Shown in pieces: positions 45,582 to 54,188 of a DNA stretch of 64,000 nucleotides (positions within the stretch are counted from its first letter, which is position 1; each line of letters opens with the position of its first letter). Source of the DNA: DATGPD01 sp041398565 (GTDB taxonomy: Bacteria; Planctomycetota; UBA1135; UBA2386); contig JAWKUN010000002.1 of NCBI GenBank assembly GCA_041398565.1, forward strand, positions 496,001 through 560,000, given 5' to 3'. The translations under genes were made by a program, and so were the position numbers. Below the pieces are notes generated by a model, which had not been told where the DNA came from, did not search any database, and saw only the letters and a list, made by a program, of their open reading frames with translations.

Positions 45582-45798
45582 CGACACGGGTCGTCCAGGG
45601 TTCGGGCCGGGCGGAGCATACCCGCGTGCAAGGCGATGCCTCCCTACCGGATGTGGCGTCGACTGCGCGCCCGGCGCCGCCGATCCGACGCCACCGTCAG
45701 CGCCGCCGCGCCGAAACGAAGTTCTGGCCATCGCCATGCGGTCGCGTAGGCTCTGCCGGTGTGCGTGAACGCACCGCGTTCGCCATGTCTCGACGCCC

Positions 45799-47799
45799 AT
45801 GACGCGGACTTCGACCTCGCCCGTGCTCTCCCGTCTCACAGCGACCGACCTGCGCGACTTCGATGCGGCGTCGGCGAAGGAGTGGCTGGAGACCGACGGC
45901 TGCGGCGGCTACGCCGCGAGCACCGTGCTCGCCTGCCCGACGCGCCGCTACCACGGTTGGTTGGTGGCCCCGGCGGGCGCCCAGGGCAAGAGGCACGTGT
46001 TCCTCACCCGCTGCGACGAATGGCTGGTGACGGCCGGCGGCGAGCACCCGTTCTCGTGTGCCATTTGGCCGGGCGTGGTCGCCCCGCGCGGCGACCGACT
46101 GCAGGTGGGTTTCGCGATGGCGCCGCATCCGACCTTCACCTACGAGGTCGACGGACTCACCCTGCGCCGCGAGATCCTGATGTCGAGGGGTCAGCACGCG
46201 GTGCTGGTGCGCTACTCGCTGGTCGGCGGTGGTGCCGCCGGCGTCGAGCTGTGGCTGCGGCCGTTGCTGGCGGTGCGTGAGGCGGACGCTCTGACCCTAG
46301 CCAACCCCGACCTCGACGCCCGCCTCGAGCGCCTCACCGACGGGGTGCGCTGTCGGCCCTACGCCGAACTGCCGGCGGTGGCGATGACCTGGAGCGCCGG
46401 TTCGGCCGAACTGGATGGGCCGGCGGCCTGGTACCGCGAGGCGCGCTACCCGGCGGATGCGGCGCGCGGCTACGACGGCAGCGAGGACAACTGGAGCCCG
46501 TGCCGCGTGCGCTTGCCGTTGCGTGCGGGCGCGCCGGTGGTGTTCGCCGCCGCGCTCGACCGGCCCCTCGAGGATCCGGCCGGCGTGTTCGCCGCCGAGG
46601 AAGGGCGCCGCCGCACCGCGGCCGCGTCGGTGCGCTCGGCTCGCGACCGCGTGGCGCTGTCGGCCGACGCCTTTCTCTACCGCACCAGCGCCGGCCGACC
46701 GACGGTGTGCGCCGGCTACCCGTGGTTCACGGAGTGGGGGCGCGACACGTTCATCGCTCTGCCGGGCCTGACGCTGGCCCGCGGCCAGGTCGAGGCGTGC
46801 GGCGAGGTGCTGTCCGGAGCGGTGCCGTTCCTGCGGCGCGGCCTCCTGCCGAACATCTACGGGCCGACTCCGGAGCAGAGCGCCTACAACTCGGTGGACG
46901 CGTCGCTCTGGTTCGCGCGGGCGGTGTGGGCATGGGCCGATGCCGGCGGGCCGCGTGCCCGCTTGCTCCAGGAGTTCGCCCCGGCGCTGACCGAGATCGC
47001 CGAGTGCTACGCCGACGGGAGCGCCGGATTGGGGATCGGCCTGGCGGACGGCCTGTTGCGCGCGGGTGGTCCCGACCTCAATCCGACCTGGATGGATGCG
47101 CGCACGCCGGATGGGCCGGTGACGCCGCGCGACGGCTGTGCCGTCGAGCTGAATGCCCTCTGGTACCAGCTGCTGGTCAACCTGGCCGACGTGTGCTTGG
47201 CGAAGAAGGACAAGGCGGCGGCCAAGCGCTACGCCGACATGGCCAAGAAGCACCAGCGCGCGTTCCTGGCCGCGTTTTGGCTGGAGAAGGAAGGCTACCT
47301 CGCCGACCGCGTGCACGACGGTGTGGTCGACAAGAGCGTGCGGCCGAACATGGTCCTGGCCGCGGCGCTGCGGGATTCGCCGCTCGCCAACGCACAGCGA
47401 CGGGCGGTCGTCACCAAGGCGCGCGCCGAGCTGCTGACCCCGCGCGGACTGCGCACGCTGTCGCCGCAAGACCACGCCTACGTGGGACGCTACGCCGGCG
47501 GACCGCTCGAGCGTGACGCGGCCTACCACCAGGGAACGGCCTGGCCGTGGCTCCTCGGCTTCTACGTCGAGGCCAGCCTGCGGGCGCATGGCGACAACCG
47601 GCAGGTGTGCGTCGAGCTGCGCGAACTCTGGCGCGCTTTCGCGCCTGAGCTCGACGGCAGCGGACTCGAGCACGTGTCCGAGGTGTTCGATGGCGATTTG
47701 CCGCAGCGTCCGGGCGGCACCTTCGCGCAGGCGTGGAACACCGGCGAGTGGCTGCGCTCCTGGCGGCTGCTCGACGAGGCCGAAGGCGTACGCGCGTAG
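45799..47799 (+). CDS. Glycogen debranching enzyme (amylo-alpha-1,6-glucosidase, archaeal/bacterial GDE type)
   Basis: A 666-residue protein. The N-terminal domain has EWLETDGCGGYAASTV and TRRYHGWLVAP, the usual opening of GDE-family proteins. The GH133-like (alpha/alpha)6 catalytic domain has AGYPWFTEWGRDTFIALPGL, LLPNIYGPTPEQSAYNSVDASLWF, WMDARTPDGPVTPRDGCAVELNALWY, LRTLSPQDHAYVGRYAGG, YHQGTAWPWLLGFYVEA and VSEVFDGDLPQRPGGTFAQAWN. It hydrolyses alpha-1,6 branches of glycogen. It is divergent from glgC and upstream of the synthase-phosphorylase fusion on the same strand. Confidence 0.92.
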   Translation: MTRTSTSPVLSRLTATDLRDFDAASAKEWLETDGCGGYAASTVLACPTRRYHGWLVAPAGAQGKRHVFLTRCDEWLVTAGGEHPFSCAIWPGVVAPRGDRLQVGFAMAPHPTFTYEVDGLTLRREILMSRGQHAVLVRYSLVGGGAAGVELWLRPLLAVREADALTLANPDLDARLERLTDGVRCRPYAELPAVAMTWSAGSAELDGPAAWYREARYPADAARGYDGSEDNWSPCRVRLPLRAGAPVVFAAALDRPLEDPAGVFAAEEGRRRTAAASVRSARDRVALSADAFLYRTSAGRPTVCAGYPWFTEWGRDTFIALPGLTLARGQVEACGEVLSGAVPFLRRGLLPNIYGPTPEQSAYNSVDASLWFARAVWAWADAGGPRARLLQEFAPALTEIAECYADGSAGLGIGLADGLLRAGGPDLNPTWMDARTPDGPVTPRDGCAVELNALWYQLLVNLADVCLAKKDKAAAKRYADMAKKHQRAFLAAFWLEKEGYLADRVHDGVVDKSVRPNMVLAAALRDSPLANAQRRAVVTKARAELLTPRGLRTLSPQDHAYVGRYAGGPLERDAAYHQGTAWPWLLGFYVEASLRAHGDNRQVCVELRELWRAFAPELDGSGLEHVSEVFDGDLPQRPGGTFAQAWNTGEWLRSWRLLDEAEGVRA

Positions 47800-47842
47800 G
47801 ATCCCGCCCCGTGCCCCCGATGTCTTCAGGCTCCCCGTGCGC

Positions 47843-47884
<42 letters not shown>

Positions 47885-47937
47885 CGGCAGGGTGGCGGTC
47901 GGAGGCACCCGGCCCGCATCGGGTGGGCCGTGTGTTC

Positions 47938-47975
47938 GGTTCGCGACACCGTCGGCATTCGCGACACCGCGAACC
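47938..47975. promoter_or_regulatory. Operator-like repeat cluster
   Basis: GGTTCGCG (47938-47945) is complementary to CGCGAACC (47968-47975), and a 12-nt direct repeat TTCGCGACACCG occurs at 47940-47951 and 47958-47969. The combination resembles a regulator binding region, about 190-220 bases before the fusion gene. Confidence 0.4.
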
Positions 47976-48152
47976 GTGGCGGCGAGCCCGTGCAGCCCAT
48001 TACGGTCTCCGCCTCGGTCGGGGACGTGCGGGACGACTTCAGTCCGTACGATTCCCCGCACGATGCATGTCTGCACTCCGTCTGCGCATCGGATGACCTG
48101 ACGCAGCGGCTGGCTCGGGCGCTGGCCCCCAACAACCCAACCAAGAAGAAGC

Positions 48153-48156
48153 GAGG
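48153..48156 (+). promoter_or_regulatory. Shine-Dalgarno that sets a TTG start
   Basis: GAGG with a 5-base spacer before TTG 48162. It supports the rare TTG start, because the protein reads MSGRFCLFEISWEVCNKIGG from there, matching the GT3 N-terminus, and no ATG or GTG is suitably placed. Confidence 0.6.
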
Positions 48157-48161
48157 CAGCC

Positions 48162-51100
48162 TTGAGCGGTCGGTTCTGTCTTTTCGAGATCAGCTGGGAG
48201 GTCTGCAACAAGATCGGCGGCATCTACACCGTCATCTCGAGCAAGGCCAAGACGACGGTTGACAAGTTCGGCGACGACTACATCACGATCGGTCCCTGGC
48301 TGCTCTCGGACAAGGACCGCAGCATCCCCTTCGAGGACGACCCGTCGTTCGCCGACTTCGCCGAATCCTGCCGCGAGGCGGGCACTCCGGTGCGGGTGGG
48401 GCGCTGGCTGATTCCGGGTCGGCCGCGCGCCATCCTGGTGGAGTTCAGCAAGCTCTACCAGGAGAAGGACAAGCTCCTCGGCACGCTCTGGGAGGACTAC
48501 AAGGTCGATTCGATCGCCGGCAGCTGGGACTACGTCGAGCCGGTGATGTTCGGGCTGGCGGCCGCGCGCGTCATCGAGGACTGGTGGGAGCGCTACATGG
48601 CGCCGCACCACAAGCGCGCGATCGTGCAGTGCCACGAGTGGATGACCGGCTCGGCGATCTTGCAGCTCAAGAGCCGCATTCCGTCGATGGGCTCCATCTT
48701 CACCACGCACGCGACCATGCTCGGGCGCGCCCTGTCTTCGCTCGGGCACTCGCCGCAGTCGGGACTGGGAGGCGAGAAGGTCGAGGAGCTGGCTCGCAAG
48801 CACGGCGTCGTGGCCAAGCACTCGATGGAGGGCACCTGTGCCCGCGAGGCCGATGTGTTCACCACGGTGAGCGCGGTGACGGCGGCCGAGGCCGAGCTGC
48901 TGCACGGCCGCCGGCCGGATCCGCTCCTGCCCAACGGCATCGACCTCGACGTGATCGACTCCTTCGCCGGAGGCACCGATCGGCAGACGATGCGACGCGA
49001 GCTCGAGCGGGTCGCCGCACGCTTCCTCGGTACGCCGGTGACCGGCGCCGCCTTCGTGTGCACCTCCGGGCGCTACGAGTTCCACAACAAGGGCATCGAC
49101 CTGCTGCTCGACGCCTTGGGCATGCTGAACGGACGCGAGGGTCGTCCCATCGTCTTGTTCGTGCTGGTGCCGGCCGGCAACTCGGGCCTGCGCTCCGAGC
49201 TGCTCGAGCGGCTGCGCAACGCCGAGGTGCCGGCGACCGGGCCGATCGGAATCTCCACGCACAATCTCTTCGAGGTCGAGCGCGATCCGGTGGCGGAAGC
49301 CTGCAAGAAGCTCGGGCTCGACAACGCCTCCACGGCGCGGGTCAAGGTCGTCCACGTTCCGATCTACCTGACCGACAACGACGGCTTCCTCAATCGACCG
49401 TACGAAGCGGTGGTCCGCGCCATGGACCTCACCTGCTTCCCCTCGTTCTACGAGCCGTGGGGCTACACGCCGCAGGAGAGTCTGGCGCTCGGCGTGCCGA
49501 CGGTCACCAGCGACTACGCCGGCTTCGGGATCTGGGCGCACGAGGAGGGTCTCGGTCCCACCGATGGGATCACCGTGATCCAGCGCGTCAACGTGCAGTA
49601 CGGTGTCGTGGTGGAGGGTCTTGCCGACGTCCTCGAAGCCCGCATCGTGTCGACGTCGAGCGGCCAGGCCATCGACGGTGAGACCTGCCGCAAGACGGCG
49701 TCGCTCACCGCCTGGCAGGGCCTCTACCGCAACTACGAGGTCGCCTATGCCGCCGCTCTGCGTGCGGTGCAGGAGCGCTCGGAGCAGGGCGTGCCACAGC
49801 TACGGCGGCCGCGGCAGACGGTGCCGCACGCGCCGCGCCAGGGGCGCACGCCGCACCTGCAAGGGTTCGAGGTGTCGGCGAGCTTGCCGGCGGAGCTGGC
49901 GGGGCTGACCCGCTTGTCGCGCAATCTGTGGTGGTGCTGGAATCCGGAGGCGGAGGCGCTGTTCCGCGATCTGTCGCCCAAGGCCTGGGACGCGGCGCAA
50001 CACAACCCGGTGGCTTTCCTGCAGCGCCTCTACCCCGAAGACCTGCAGTCCAAGGCCAAGGACGCGCAGTACCTCGACCGCATGCGCGGTGTGCTGGCAC
50101 GCTTCGACGACTACTTGAGCAAGCGGCCGGCCATCCCGCAGGGCATGTCCGACGAGCGGCCGGTGGCCTACTTCTGTGCCGAGTACGGAGTGCACGAGTC
50201 GCTGCCCATCTACAGCGGCGGCCTCGGCGTGCTCGCGGGCGACCACGTGAAGTCGGCGAGCGACCTGGGCCTGCCGTTCCTGGCGGTGGGGCTCTTCTAC
50301 CGCATGGGCTACATGAGCCAGCAGCTCACCGCCGACGGCGAGCAGCTGGCGGTCGACGTCGAGAACGAGCCGCGCCAGCTGCCCCTCGAGGCGGTCCTGG
50401 ACGACGGCGGCGAGCCGCTCGAGGTTCGCATCAAGCTGCCTGGTCGCGAGATCTTCCTGCGCGCCTGGAGAGTGGCCGTCGGCCGGGTGCAGGTCTACCT
50501 GCTGGACTCCAATACGCCGAGCAACCGGCCGGAGGATCGCGACATCACGCGCAACCTGTACGGCGGCGACGCGGAGACGCGCATCCAGCAGCTGATCGCA
50601 CTGGGGCGCGGCGGCACGCGCTTGCTGGCTAGGCTGGGCATCCAGCCCAGCGCCTTCCACATGAACGAAGGCCATGCGGCATTCTTGACCCTCGAACGCG
50701 TGTCGCGGTTGGTGAAGGACGAAGGACTGACCTTCGAGGCGGCTCGCGAAGTCGTGCGCGGTACGACGCTGTTCACCACGCACACGCCGGTGCCGGCCGG
50801 GCACGACCGCTTCGGCGAAGACCTCATGCGGCGCTACTTCGCCGACGCCGAGGAGTGGGTGGGCGTGCCCTGGGACCGCTTCTACTCCCTGGGCCGCACC
50901 GAGGAGGACGGTGGCGCCTTCAACGTGACCTACCTGGCGCTCACGTTCGCGGCCTACTGCAACGGCGTGAGCAAGCTGCACGGCGAGGTCTCGAAGGAGC
51001 TGCTGAAGCCGTACTGGCCCGGAATGATGCGCAGCGAGGTGCCGGTGCGCTCGGTCACCAATGGCATCCACCTGGCCAGCTGGACCAGCCCACGTGTGAG

Positions 51101-52346
51101 CGAGCTGCTCGGTGCCCGCAACCGCGCGGTGCGCCCGGCCGACTTCGCGCGGGGCGCGCGCGAGATCGCGGCGGCCGCACTGTGGGACGCCAAGTGTGCC
51201 GACAAGCGCGACCTCGTGCAGCAAGTGCACCGCTCGCTGGAGAAGGCGTTCCTGCGCCGCGAGGACAGTCCGATCTTGCTGAGCGAGATCCAGGCCGGAC
51301 TCGACGAGCGTGCCTTGTTCATCGGCTTCGCCCGGCGGTTCGCTCCGTACAAGCGCGCGCACCTGATGTTCAAGGACACCGAACGTCTGGCGCGGATCCT
51401 CGACGACGCCGATCAGCCGGTCCGCATCCTGATCGCCGGCAAGGCGCACCCGCGCGACAAGATGGGACAGGACATCCTGCGCGACATCTGCCGCCGCACG
51501 CGGTCCGATGGCCTGGCCGGACGCGTGCTGTTCCTCGAGAACTACGACATGGCGCTGGCGCGCGCCTTGGTGCGTGGTGTCGACGTGTGGCTCAACAACC
51601 CCACGCACCTGCTCGAGGCGAGCGGCACGTCGGGCATGAAGGCGGCCGCGAACGGCGGTCTGAACCTCTCGATCGGAGACGGCTGGTGGCCGGAGGCGTG
51701 GAACGGCGGCAACGGCTGGCAGATCGGCGGAGCGCGTCTGTACGACGACCAGGAGTTGCAAGACCAGTTCGACAGCAGCACGCTGTACCGCATGCTCGAG
51801 GAGACCGTCGTGCCGCTGTTCTTCGCGCGCGACGCGGCGGGGGTGCCGCAGGGCTGGATCGAGCGCATGCGCGAGTGCCTCGCGACCGTGCCGGAGACGT
51901 TCAACACGGACCGAATGGTCGAGGACTACCGTGACCAGGCCTACCGGCCGCTGGCCGCGGCGAGCGTCGAGCTGGGCCTCGACGGCTACGCGAAGGCCCG
52001 GCGGTTGGCCGACGAGGCCGTGCGCGTGCGCAAGAGTTTCGAGAAGGTGCGCTTCGCTTCGGTGCACGTGTCGGACCCGGCCAAGCTCGCGGTGGGCGGC
52101 AGGATGGATGCGCACGCCGAGGTCGACCTTGCCGGTCTCGCGCCCGGCGACGTGACGGTCGAGTTCCTCGTCGGCCACCGCAAGGGAGACGACGACCTGC
52201 AGCGTGGCAGCTGCGTCGTGCTGCAGCCCACCGGGCAGGTGAACGGAACCGTGCACACGTTCGCGGGATCGCACCGCATCGATCGCTCGGGTCCCTACGC
52301 CTACGGTCTACGCGTGCGTTCGGGCGACCTCGTGCTCTGGGCGTGA
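48162..52346 (+). CDS. Fusion of GT3-type glycogen synthase and GT35 alpha-glucan phosphorylase
   Basis: A 1394-residue protein starting at TTG 48162. Residues 1 to about 550 resemble eukaryote-type glycogen synthase (GT3): EVCNKIGGIYTVISSKA, QCHEWMTGSAIL, FTTHATMLGRALS, NGIDLDVID, and CFPSFYEPWGYTPQESLALGVP. Residues from about 566 form a GT35 phosphorylase of the short alpha-glucan family: LSRNLWWCWNPEAEALF, YFCAEYGVHESLPIYSGGLGVLAGDH, HMNEGHAAFL, and the pyridoxal-phosphate site EASGTSGMKAAANGG with Lys about 1160. One chain thus carries polymer-building and polymer-degrading activities. Proteins of this layout are known in some Bacteroidetes; both active sites look intact here. The gene follows the debranching enzyme. 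Confidence 0.92.
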   Translation: MSGRFCLFEISWEVCNKIGGIYTVISSKAKTTVDKFGDDYITIGPWLLSDKDRSIPFEDDPSFADFAESCREAGTPVRVGRWLIPGRPRAILVEFSKLYQEKDKLLGTLWEDYKVDSIAGSWDYVEPVMFGLAAARVIEDWWERYMAPHHKRAIVQCHEWMTGSAILQLKSRIPSMGSIFTTHATMLGRALSSLGHSPQSGLGGEKVEELARKHGVVAKHSMEGTCAREADVFTTVSAVTAAEAELLHGRRPDPLLPNGIDLDVIDSFAGGTDRQTMRRELERVAARFLGTPVTGAAFVCTSGRYEFHNKGIDLLLDALGMLNGREGRPIVLFVLVPAGNSGLRSELLERLRNAEVPATGPIGISTHNLFEVERDPVAEACKKLGLDNASTARVKVVHVPIYLTDNDGFLNRPYEAVVRAMDLTCFPSFYEPWGYTPQESLALGVPTVTSDYAGFGIWAHEEGLGPTDGITVIQRVNVQYGVVVEGLADVLEARIVSTSSGQAIDGETCRKTASLTAWQGLYRNYEVAYAAALRAVQERSEQGVPQLRRPRQTVPHAPRQGRTPHLQGFEVSASLPAELAGLTRLSRNLWWCWNPEAEALFRDLSPKAWDAAQHNPVAFLQRLYPEDLQSKAKDAQYLDRMRGVLARFDDYLSKRPAIPQGMSDERPVAYFCAEYGVHESLPIYSGGLGVLAGDHVKSASDLGLPFLAVGLFYRMGYMSQQLTADGEQLAVDVENEPRQLPLEAVLDDGGEPLEVRIKLPGREIFLRAWRVAVGRVQVYLLDSNTPSNRPEDRDITRNLYGGDAETRIQQLIALGRGGTRLLARLGIQPSAFHMNEGHAAFLTLERVSRLVKDEGLTFEAAREVVRGTTLFTTHTPVPAGHDRFGEDLMRRYFADAEEWVGVPWDRFYSLGRTEEDGGAFNVTYLALTFAAYCNGVSKLHGEVSKELLKPYWPGMMRSEVPVRSVTNGIHLASWTSPRVSELLGARNRAVRPADFARGAREIAAAALWDAKCADKRDLVQQVHRSLEKAFLRREDSPILLSEIQAGLDERALFIGFARRFAPYKRAHLMFKDTERLARILDDADQPVRILIAGKAHPRDKMGQDILRDICRRTRSDGLAGRVLFLENYDMALARALVRGVDVWLNNPTHLLEASGTSGMKAAANGGLNLSIGDGWWPEAWNGGNGWQIGGARLYDDQELQDQFDSSTLYRMLEETVVPLFFARDAAGVPQGWIERMRECLATVPETFNTDRMVEDYRDQAYRPLAAASVELGLDGYAKARRLADEAVRVRKSFEKVRFASVHVSDPAKLAVGGRMDAHAEVDLAGLAPGDVTVEFLVGHRKGDDDLQRGSCVVLQPTGQVNGTVHTFAGSHRIDRSGPYAYGLRVRSGDLVLWA

Positions 52347-52374
52347 GTCGCCTCGGCGCGCTCGCCTGTCGTGC

Positions 52375-53190
52375 CTACTTGTCGATGGTGATGTCGTCGG
52401 GGCGGTGCTCGACGCGCCGCGGCTCGCGCTGGGGCCGGGCCGTCAGGAGTGCTTCCCGCAACGCCGTCGTACCGGTGTGCACCAGGTAGCGCTGGTCGCC
52501 GACCTCGATGCTGCCGGCGATCATCCCGACGACGCGCAGGCCGCCGTCGGTGCGCGCGAACACGCCGGTGCCGGCCGGAAGCTCGCGCCCGGGCCAGTCG
52601 ACCGCGTCCCCTTCGATCTGGGCCCCGTGTGCGCGCACCAGAGGAATCTCCACGAAGGTCGGGCCGTCGGTGAGCATCGCTACCAGGGTCTCGTCCGGCT
52701 CGAGGTCGCGGTCGAGGTAGGGGACGTGCTGATGGCGAAGGTCCATGCGCGCGCGGAAGAAGATGCCACCCCAACGTTCGACGACACCATCCTCGATCAC
52801 CGGGGTCAGTCCCAGCCAGTAGTGGATGCGGCACGGCCCCTCTTGCGCGGTGCGGCCGAGGAACAGGATGCCGTCGTCGGTGCCGATGCCGGCCTCGCTG
52901 CCGCCGCGCGTCTCGATGCGCATCACCGGACGGTCGTTGGACAGCCTCTGCACGCCGGAGAACAGCCACTGCGTGCAGGCCGACAGAGCCAGGCCCGAAA
53001 GGGCCAACACCGAGAGGCCCAGGGCCGACAGCGGCAGCCGCGACCGTGCCGGCTTCGACGGTGCCAGCTTCGACGGTGCCAGCTTCGAAGGGGCCGGCTT
53101 CGAAGGGGCCGACCTCGTTCCCAGGGGCGCGGCTCGGACGACGCGGCGACCCCCGACTCCGGCCCCGGGACACGCGAAGGGTGCGAGCAT
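52375..53190 (-). CDS. Lipoprotein of unknown function with pentapeptide-repeat leader
   Basis: A 271-residue protein if it begins at ATG 53190. A lipobox (LSGLALSAC) lies at about residue 70, preceded by an unusually long N-region that contains four or five SKxAP-type pentapeptides encoded by 15-bp repeats. The mature part is beta-rich (MRIETRGGSEAGIGTDDGILFLGR, IHYWLGLTPVIEDG, LPAGTGVFARTDGGLRVVGMI) with no family I recognise. It is the last gene after groE-dnaJ-grpE-fmdB on the minus strand and converges with the glycogen fusion gene. The true start may be further downstream. Confidence 0.65.
   Translation of the reverse strand: MLAPFACPGAGVGGRRVVRAAPLGTRSAPSKPAPSKLAPSKLAPSKPARSRLPLSALGLSVLALSGLALSACTQWLFSGVQRLSNDRPVMRIETRGGSEAGIGTDDGILFLGRTAQEGPCRIHYWLGLTPVIEDGVVERWGGIFFRARMDLRHQHVPYLDRDLEPDETLVAMLTDGPTFVEIPLVRAHGAQIEGDAVDWPGRELPAGTGVFARTDGGLRVVGMIAGSIEVGDQRYLVHTGTTALREALLTARPQREPRRVEHRPDDITIDK
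53046..53120 (-). repeat. 15-bp tandem repeat inside the lipoprotein gene
   Basis: Four good 15-bp units (53046-53105) and a degenerate fifth (to 53120), all in frame and encoding SKPAP/SKLAP-type pentapeptides, so copy-number changes would keep the frame. Confidence 0.85.
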
Positions 53191-53260
53191 GCGATGAGGG
53201 TAGCGCCGAGGCGACGGTGAGTCGCGCCGCGACTTGCCTTGTCGCGACTTCGCCGAGTCG

Positions 53261-53596
53261 CTACCGACCCTTGTCGTTGCTCGGCTTGTCGCTGCCGCTC
53301 TTGTTCGTGGCGGGGGGAGTCGCCTTGCCTTGATCACTCTTGCTCGTGGTCGGCGTGGCGTCGGACCCCTTGCTCTCGGGTGCCGCGGCCTTGTCGCCGG
53401 GCGTCTTGGCCGCCTTCTTGTAGTCGGTCTCGTAGAAGCCCGACCCTTTGAAGATCACGCCGGCGCCGGCGCCGATCAGGCGCTGCAGCTTTTGCTTGCT
53501 GCACGCCGGGCACTTGCGCAGGGGCGCCGCGGTCATGGTCTGGAACTCCTCGAAGCGATGGCCGCAGGCGGAGCACTCGTAGGCGTAGGTGGGCAT
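53261..53596 (-). CDS. FmdB-type zinc-ribbon regulatory protein
   Basis: A 111-residue protein. The N-terminal ~45 residues match the FmdB/CxxC_CXXC_SSSS zinc ribbon: MPTYAYECSACGHRFEEFQ and LRKCPACSKQKLQRLIGAGAGVIFKGSGFYETDY, with four cysteines for zinc. The rest is a low-complexity Lys/Ser/Thr/Pro tail. Such proteins are often encoded beside grpE/dnaJ or tRNA-modification genes and have no settled function. It starts 6 bases after the grpE stop and is almost certainly in the same operon. Confidence 0.87.
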   Translation of the reverse strand: MPTYAYECSACGHRFEEFQTMTAAPLRKCPACSKQKLQRLIGAGAGVIFKGSGFYETDYKKAAKTPGDKAAAPESKGSDATPTTSKSDQGKATPPATNKSGSDKPSNDKGR

Positions 53597-53602
53597 GGCA
53601 GG

Positions 53603-54184
53603 CTAGTCGTTTCTGGCGCGGGCCTCGGAGTCCTTGTCGCCGGCCGACTGGTCGCGCACCAGGACGCGGCTGGGCCGCAGGATCTTCTCGCCGAAGTAGT
53701 AGCCGCGTTGCAGCACCCTGGCGACGTGGCCGGGCGACACACGGCTCTCGGTGTCGAGGCCGACGGCCTCGTGCACGTTCGGATCGAACGGCATGCCGTG
53801 GCCGGCGATCTCGCGGAGGCCGTGCCGCTCGAGCGTGCCCTCCAACAGGCTGCGCACCATGCGCAAGCCCTCGACCAACGCGTGCGCCTCGCTCTTGCCC
53901 TCGCCCGCCGAATGCTGCTCGTGGGCTTCGAGAGCGAGGTTGAAGTTGTCGAGCACGGGCAGGAGCTCGGCGGCGAGAGCCTCGGCCGCCGCGTTCCGCA
54001 CCTGTTCCATCTCCTTGAGGTGGCGGCGGCGGATGTTGGCGAGGTCGGCGAGGCTGCGCTTCAGCTGGTCCTGCAGCGCGTCGCGCTCGTTGCGCAGTGC
54101 CAACAGCTCCGCGTCGTTGTCGCCGGCGGGCGTCGCCTCGGTGGCCGGCGTCTGCTCGGGATCGTGTGCGGTGTCTTCGTTCAT
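53603..54184 (-). CDS. grpE: Nucleotide-exchange factor GrpE
   Basis: A 193-residue protein; GrpE releases ADP from DnaK during protein folding in the cytoplasm. A long N-terminal coiled coil (LLALRNERDALQDQLKRSLADLANIRRRHLKEMEQVR) is followed by LLPVLDNFNLALE, MVRSLLEGTLERHGLREI, and the beta domain FDPNVHEAVGLD, ARVLQRGYYFGEKILRPSRVLV. ATG 54184 lies 4 bases after the dnaJ stop; the in-frame TTG at 54196 would overlap dnaJ. No dnaK is in the window. Confidence 0.93.
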   Translation of the reverse strand: MNEDTAHDPEQTPATEATPAGDNDAELLALRNERDALQDQLKRSLADLANIRRRHLKEMEQVRNAAAEALAAELLPVLDNFNLALEAHEQHSAGEGKSEAHALVEGLRMVRSLLEGTLERHGLREIAGHGMPFDPNVHEAVGLDTESRVSPGHVARVLQRGYYFGEKILRPSRVLVRDQSAGDKDSEARARND

Positions 54185-54188
54185 CGCT

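Noticed and set aside
45759..45798. Earlier GTG start for the debranching enzyme
   Set aside because: The GTG at 45759 is in a different frame from the conserved protein.
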